From Agarivorans sp. TSD2052 (lineage in GTDB: Bacteria > Pseudomonadota > Gammaproteobacteria > Enterobacterales > Celerinatantimonadaceae): a DNA stretch of 64,000 nt. The notes below the pieces were generated by a model that was not told where the DNA came from, searched no databases, and was given only the letters and a program-made list of their open reading frames with translations. Position 1 is the stretch's first letter; each line of letters starts with the position of its first letter. Shown in pieces: positions 59,498 through 64,000 of the stretch. The DNA lies in NCBI RefSeq assembly GCF_023238625.1, contig NZ_CP096670.1:1973501-2037500 (forward strand). Reading direction: 5' to 3'. The translations under genes were made by a program, and so were the position numbers.

Positions 59498-60097
59498 ATG
59501 TCTTCAAAAGCCACAAGCCACATGGTGGTTCGTGCTATATCAAGTATAGAGTTATATCAATTTTGTGAGTTACTTATGGAGGCCGCTAGCTGGTTCGAAT
59601 CACGAGGTGAGCCACTGTGGAAGTTAAATCAAATAACCCCTCATTCCTTACTCGCTAATCATCGATTAGATGAAATGTTTATGGGATATGTGGCTGGTAG
59701 GCCGGTAGCAGCAATGATTTTGAATACTCGTTGTGGAGCCATTGAAGTAAACAGTGAAGTAAAAAATGAAAGCCTATTTATGCATAAACTTACAGTTTGC
59801 CGTAATAGTGCGGGGCAAGGTCTAGCAAAGCTGATGGTCGACTGGGCGCGCTGTTATGCATTAAAGCAAGGTTATAGTTTGCTTAGCTTAATCTGCAATT
59901 GTCGAGATGAGAGGCTACGCTGGACATTGAGTCAGTTTGGCTTTGAAGAGGTTGAGCAACTCAATGCGCAATATCAATTGCAACGATATTTTTGTTTAGA
60001 GCTGGATCATTGCAAAGTACCTCTAGACGCTTTACCCCTTGAATCGATAGGCTTTGACTTTTCTATTTTAGGTAAACCAAAACCATTAATGGGGTGA
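59498..60097 (+). CDS. GNAT-family acetyltransferase
   Basis: A 199-residue protein with a GNAT fold. The core strand-helix region is FMHKLTVCRNSAGQGLAKLM, with the acetyl-CoA loop (NSAGQGLAK) in place of the usual Q/RxxGxG/A. The C-terminal part (RWTLSQFGFEEVEQ) matches the family. The ATG at 59498 follows GGGAG; upstream starts add 13 residues without a signal. The substrate is unknown. The acylphosphatase gene follows after 1 base, so the two are coupled. Confidence 0.78.
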   Translation: MSSKATSHMVVRAISSIELYQFCELLMEAASWFESRGEPLWKLNQITPHSLLANHRLDEMFMGYVAGRPVAAMILNTRCGAIEVNSEVKNESLFMHKLTVCRNSAGQGLAKLMVDWARCYALKQGYSLLSLICNCRDERLRWTLSQFGFEEVEQLNAQYQLQRYFCLELDHCKVPLDALPLESIGFDFSILGKPKPLMG

Positions 60098-60098
60098 T

Positions 60099-60380
60099 AT
60101 GTCGTTAATCCGCTTAACTGTTTTAGCCAAAGGAAAAGTACAGGGCGTAGGATACAGATACCATATTATGCTCAAGGCAAATCAGCTATCAATAACCGGT
60201 TATGCCAAAAATCTTAGTGATGGTGATGTTGAAATTGTCGCTGAAGGTAATGAAACAGACGTGATGGTTTTAATGGGGTTTCTGCAAACAGCTTCTCCGT
60301 CTTCGGTGGTTGAAGATATCGTCACTGAAGAGCTAATTAAGCTAGATACCTTAACGTTTAGTCAGTTTAATAGTTATTAA
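60099..60380 (+). CDS. Acylphosphatase
   Basis: A 93-residue protein. The catalytic Arg lies in GKVQGVGYRYHIM and the catalytic Asn in ITGYAKNLSDGDVEIVAEG. It hydrolyses acyl-phosphates such as acetyl-phosphate or carbamoyl-phosphate in the cytoplasm. The usual family length is 90-100. It ends just before a bidirectional terminator shared with metG. Confidence 0.9.
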   Translation: MSLIRLTVLAKGKVQGVGYRYHIMLKANQLSITGYAKNLSDGDVEIVAEGNETDVMVLMGFLQTASPSSVVEDIVTEELIKLDTLTFSQFNSY

Positions 60381-60405
60381 AAAAGGCGCCATTGGCGCCA
60401 TTTTT
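60381..60405. terminator. Bidirectional terminator between acylphosphatase and metG
   Basis: GGCGCC and GGCGCC around a 3-base loop form a GC stem. It is flanked by A residues on the left and ATTTTT on the right, so it can serve both convergent genes. Confidence 0.85.
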
Positions 60406-60414
60406 AGTGCTGAA

Positions 60415-62466
60415 TTACATTACTCGCATACCGGGCTGGGCGCCGTCATCAGGGCTTAATATCCATAGTTCTTTACCTCCAGGTCCCGCCGCTAATACCA
60501 TGCCCTGAGATTCGCCAAAGCGCATTTTTCTCGGCGCTAAGTTTGCGACCATCACCGTCAATTTACCTTCTAAGTCTTCAGGCGCATAGGCAGATTTGAT
60601 GCCTGCAAATACTTGGCGGGTTTCGGTGCCTATATCTAGCTCTAAACGAAGTAGTTTTTCAGCTTTTTCTACATGTTCAGCTTTTACGATACGGGCGATA
60701 CGTAAATCAATTTTTGCAAATTCGTCAAAACTAATTGTTTCTGCGATAGGTTCGAACGCGGCTTTTTCAGTTTTGTCTATTTGAGGTTTCTGTTCGTTTG
60801 CAGCCGGAGCAGCAAGCAAATTGTCTTTTGACGCGTCTACCATTGCTTCAACTTTCGTCATATCAATGCGTTGCATTAAGGCTTTAAAAGTTTGGATTTC
60901 ATGGTTTACCAAGGTATTACCAATATCAGACCATTTTAGCTCTATGTTTAAGAATTGCTCAACTTTGCCACTTAACTCTGGTAACACCGGTTTTAAATAA
61001 GTGATCAGAACGCGGAATAAGTGAATACCCATTGAACATACGTGGTGAGCACGTTCTAAGGTTTCTTCATTTTTCGCTAATTGCCAAGGTGCTTCTTCTG
61101 CTATGTATTGGTTAGCTTTATCTGCTAGCGCCATGATTTCGCGCATGGCTTTACCAAACTCACGGCCTTCGTATAACGAGGCGATGGTTTGCTCAGCTGC
61201 AATAAATTCATCTAATAGCGCTTGGTTACTTACTTCATTTGATAAGGTAGAGTTGAAACGCTTACTGATGAAGCCAGCTGTGCGGCTAGCAATATTGATT
61301 ACTTTACCGACTAGATCTGAGTTAACCCTTTGAGCAAAGTCTTCTAGGTTTAAATCTAAGTCATCAATTCTGTTGTTCAATTTGGCCGCGTAGTAATAAC
61401 GCAAGTATTCAGGGTCTAAATGGTCTAGGTAAGTGCGTGCTTTAATAAAGGTGCCACGAGACTTTGACATTTTAGCGCCATTTACCGTGACGTAACCATG
61501 TGCATATACACTCGTTGGTTTGCGGTATCCGGCTCCTTCGAGCATTGCTGGCCAAAATAAGCTGTGGAAGTAAATGATGTCTTTACCGATGAAGTGGTAA
61601 ACCTCTGCGTCAGAGTCTTTATTCCAGTAACTATCGAAATCTAGATCGTCACGTTTGTCACAAAGATTTTTGAAACTCCCCATATAGCCGATAGGTGCAT
61701 CTAGCCATACATAGAAGTATTTATCTTCTGTACCTGGTATCTTGAAACCAAAATAGGGGGCGTCTCGGCTAATATCCCACTGTTGTAATCCTTGCTCAAA
61801 CCATTCGTTTAGTTTGTTTGACATTTCGTCTTGTAAAGACCCTGAAACAGTCCAGTCTTTTAACATTGTTTGGAATGCAGGCAAATCAAAGAAGTAATGT
61901 TCTGAATCTTTCAGTACCGGTTCAGCGCCAGAGATAACCGATTTTGGCGATACCAAATCGGTTGGACTATAGGTTGCACCGCAATTATCACAGTTATCGC
62001 CATTTTGGTCTTCGCTGCCACATTTGGGACATGTTCCTTTGACAAAACGGTCGGGCAAAAACATGTTTTTCTCAGGGTCAAATAACTGAGAAATGGTTCT
62101 GGTTTTAATATGCCCAGCTTCATTCAACTTATTGTAAATGCCTTCAGATAAGGTTTGGTTTTCTGGGCTATGGGTCGAGTGATAGTTATCAAACTCAATA
62201 TTAAATTCTTTGAAGTCAGCACTGTGTTCAAGGTGAACTTGATTGATCATTTCTTCGGGTGAAATTCCCATTTGCTGAGCTTTAAGCATGATCGGAGTGC
62301 CATGGGCATCATCGGCACATACGTAGGTGCAGGTATTACCACGAAGTTTTTGGAAACGAACCCAAATATCAGTTTGAATATATTCCAGTAAGTGTCCTAA
62401 GTGAATAGGACCATTTGCATAAGGTAAGGCACTGGTGACCAGTATTTTTCGTTGTTCGTTTGTCAT
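60415..62466 (-). CDS. metG: Methionyl-tRNA synthetase
   Basis: A 683-residue class I aminoacyl-tRNA synthetase. The HIGH-type motif is [10 protein letters not shown] near the N-terminus. The zinc knuckle is [18 protein letters not shown], the KMSKS motif is [10 protein letters not shown], and a C-terminal tRNA-binding OB domain ([20 protein letters not shown]) supports dimerisation. The length is that of the E. coli type. The ATG at 62466 was chosen over a TTG eight codons upstream; the ribosome binding site is weak in either case. Confidence 0.96.
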   Translation of the reverse strand: MTNEQRKILVTSALPYANGPIHLGHLLEYIQTDIWVRFQKLRGNTCTYVCADDAHGTPIMLKAQQMGISPEEMINQVHLEHSADFKEFNIEFDNYHSTHSPENQTLSEGIYNKLNEAGHIKTRTISQLFDPEKNMFLPDRFVKGTCPKCGSEDQNGDNCDNCGATYSPTDLVSPKSVISGAEPVLKDSEHYFFDLPAFQTMLKDWTVSGSLQDEMSNKLNEWFEQGLQQWDISRDAPYFGFKIPGTEDKYFYVWLDAPIGYMGSFKNLCDKRDDLDFDSYWNKDSDAEVYHFIGKDIIYFHSLFWPAMLEGAGYRKPTSVYAHGYVTVNGAKMSKSRGTFIKARTYLDHLDPEYLRYYYAAKLNNRIDDLDLNLEDFAQRVNSDLVGKVINIASRTAGFISKRFNSTLSNEVSNQALLDEFIAAEQTIASLYEGREFGKAMREIMALADKANQYIAEEAPWQLAKNEETLERAHHVCSMGIHLFRVLITYLKPVLPELSGKVEQFLNIELKWSDIGNTLVNHEIQTFKALMQRIDMTKVEAMVDASKDNLLAAPAANEQKPQIDKTEKAAFEPIAETISFDEFAKIDLRIARIVKAEHVEKAEKLLRLELDIGTETRQVFAGIKSAYAPEDLEGKLTVMVANLAPRKMRFGESQGMVLAAGPGGKELWILSPDDGAQPGMRVM

Positions 62467-62669
62467 GTGATCTACTGTAAGCTCAGTCAATTAACAGGTG
62501 ATTCTAGGGAGCCAATCTTACCCTAAGCGGCTGTTGATGCCTAGTGGGTGAGTAGCCAGCTGAATAACTTATGGCTAATCAGCATCAAATATTTATTTGT
62601 AGTCTAATCCAGTAATGACTAATAGTGGCTTTGCACCTATAATTGCCGCAAAAGTACTAGGTTAATTCT

Positions 62670-63314
62670 ATGAAAAATCAAGATCATAATACTGTCGTTA
62701 TCGGCATCTCTGGAGCTTCAGCCTCAGGTAAAAGCCTTTTTTCTAAAACCATTGTAAACGACATTCGTAGTGAGCTTGGTGATAGCTGTATTGCCGTTAT
62801 AAATGAAGATAGTTATTACAACGACCAAAGTCATATTACCCCTGAGCAACGAAAAAAAACCAATTATGACCACCCAAAGTCGATGGACCACGCGCTATTA
62901 GTCAGTCACCTTAAACAGCTAAAACAGGGGCTTACGATTGAGCAGCCTCAATATAGCTACACTGTAAATAACCGAATGGAACAAACTAAAACCGTTCAAC
63001 CCACAAAAATAATAGTTCTGGAGGGGATCCTTCTATTTACCGACCCGGCGATACGTGACCAATTAGATATTAGCATTTTCGTTGATACCCCCCTCGATAT
63101 TTGTTTGGCGCGTCGCATTCAACGTGACCTTAAAGAGCGCGGTAGAACATTAGATTCAGTATTGTCTCAATACCACCATACGGTTCGCCCTATGTTTTTA
63201 CAGTTTGTTGAACCCTCAAAACAGTATGCTGATGTAATCGTCCCACGAGGCGGAAAAAATCGAATTGCAATTGACATCATTAACGCAAAAATAAGACATC
63301 TGCTGGCGTCGTAG
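62670..63314 (+). CDS. udk: Uridine kinase
   Basis: A 214-residue P-loop kinase that phosphorylates uridine and cytidine. Walker A is GASASGKS at about 15-22. [22 protein letters not shown] and the lid [13 protein letters not shown] follow as in Udk proteins. It is divergent from metG across 203 bases without other features. Confidence 0.88.
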   Translation: MKNQDHNTVVIGISGASASGKSLFSKTIVNDIRSELGDSCIAVINEDSYYNDQSHITPEQRKKTNYDHPKSMDHALLVSHLKQLKQGLTIEQPQYSYTVNNRMEQTKTVQPTKIIVLEGILLFTDPAIRDQLDISIFVDTPLDICLARRIQRDLKERGRTLDSVLSQYHHTVRPMFLQFVEPSKQYADVIVPRGGKNRIAIDIINAKIRHLLAS

Positions 63315-63444
63315 AGTTGTTTAGTAGACGCTACAGGGTAAGAAAGTTTATCTAATCAAGCGAAAAACAACGCAAACCCAGCTGAATGTGATTATTATAA
63401 ATTAATTACATATTATTCAACGATTTTGATAAATAGGGAAGATC

Positions 63445-64000
63445 ATGAAAAAGCTGCTATATGGACTAGCCATTGTATTTGTTGTAATTATTTTAGCGGT
63501 GGTTATAGCCGTCTCCTTAGTGAATACCGATGACATCAAGCAGTTGCTTGTAGAAAAAACTAAACAAGCAACGGGGCGCGAGCTGATCATTGAAGGTGAT
63601 TTAGGCTGGCGGTTCTTCCCAAGCATTGGTTTTGAGCTTGGAGAAGTACGTTTACTTGATCACCCTGAGTTTGGCGATGGTGATACTTTTAGTATTAACA
63701 GTGCCGAAATGTCAGTGGCTTTGATGCCTTTGTTTAGTAAAAACGTAGAAGTTGGCGATATTTCAGTTGAAGGTTTACGCTTACGCCATCAAACCAACGC
63801 TGATGGCTCTAGTAATCTTGATGATTTAACTAAGGGTGACGCACAACCCGCGCCAACAACTGGGGAAACAGCTGACACTTCAGCTTCTTCGGCTACGAGC
63901 GAATGGAGCATTAGCCTGTCAGGTATTACCCTCAGTGACGCCAATATCGAGCTCATCGATCTTAAACAAAACAAAACGCAGAAGCTTGGCCCAGTAAACT
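63445..64000 (+). CDS. AsmA-family protein (3' end beyond window)
   Basis: Only the first 185 residues are visible. One N-terminal membrane helix (about 4-27, in MKKLLYGLAIVFVVIILAVV) is followed by a periplasmic AsmA domain (GREL, GDLGWRFFPSIGFELGEV, and EVGDISVEGLRLR). AsmA-like proteins are thought to move phospholipid between the membranes. AGGGA precedes the ATG. A stretch rich in Thr, Ser and Ala (about 135-153) is a low-complexity insertion. Whether this is AsmA itself or a paralogue cannot be told from the part visible. Confidence 0.85.
   Translation, partial: MKKLLYGLAIVFVVIILAVVIAVSLVNTDDIKQLLVEKTKQATGRELIIEGDLGWRFFPSIGFELGEVRLLDHPEFGDGDTFSINSAEMSVALMPLFSKNVEVGDISVEGLRLRHQTNADGSSNLDDLTKGDAQPAPTTGETADTSASSATSEWSISLSGITLSDANIELIDLKQNKTQKLGPVN

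Noticed and set aside
59592-59601. GGTTCGAATC resembling a tRNA T-loop
   Set aside because: Lies inside the GNAT coding region with no acceptor stem or anticodon arm around it.

Overview
The window looks like the chromosome of a marine, facultatively anaerobic gammaproteobacterium of the Vibrio/Agarivorans/Alteromonadales type (inference). The support is an alginate-catabolism cluster built on Na+/solute symporters, a napFDABC periplasmic nitrate reductase operon with NarQ/NarP, a MalS-like amylase, and MetG, Udk and MoeA of gammaproteobacterial type. No rRNA, tRNA, CRISPR array or insertion sequence was recognised.

Layout. 1-4146: the start of a LysR regulator gene (cut by the window edge), a cNMP/CBS/nucleotidyltransferase protein and a DEDDh exonuclease. 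4403-24648: alginate utilisation. It holds two SSS symporters, two FadR/GntR regulators, two KdgF cupins, a PL7 alginate lyase lipoprotein, a KdgM-type porin, a DEH reductase (SDR), two tandem cytoplasmic PL17 oligoalginate lyases, KDG kinase, KDPG aldolase and a chemoreceptor. The logic is complete: surface cutting (PL7), outer-membrane entry (KdgM), inner-membrane entry (symporters), cutting to monomers (PL17), linearisation (KdgF), reduction to KDG (SDR), then KdgK and Eda to pyruvate plus glyceraldehyde-3-phosphate. A near-palindrome TTGTAWTACAA recurs in front of these genes and is the likely shared operator of the FadR-type regulators.

24654-31697: a tandem double-barrel OMPLA phospholipase whose first half has lost its catalytic serine, a P-loop kinase-like protein, a DUF482 acyltransferase, a DUF6151 protein, a carboxymuconolactone decarboxylase homologue, and a LysR regulator divergent from an MFS exporter. 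31784-38132: a little-described peptide ligase/peptidase cluster with two overlapping RimK-like ATP-grasp genes, an M14 carboxypeptidase with FN3 and DNRLRE-type domains, and a divergent M20 peptidase. 38178-41852: leuC-leuD followed by a synthase that carries the pyruvate-pocket residues of citramalate synthase, with no leuB. 42237-44378: a periplasmic alpha-amylase.

44638-59138: anaerobic nitrate respiration and its molybdenum cofactor. It contains a small membrane protein, NarP and NarQ, moaA, napFDABC plus a 43-residue TIGR02808-like protein, then mobA-moaBCDE-modABC in one tight operon, with moeA convergent. The napF promoter region has a good FNR box and a NarP 7-2-7 site. 59498-64000: a GNAT acetyltransferase, acylphosphatase, metG, udk and the start of an AsmA-family gene that runs off the window.

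The points most worth a second look are the half-dead tandem OMPLA, the ATP-grasp/M14/M20 cluster, the TTGTAWTACAA regulon including the chemoreceptor, the leuCD-cimA arrangement, and an unannotated 31-residue membrane peptide at 8344-8439.
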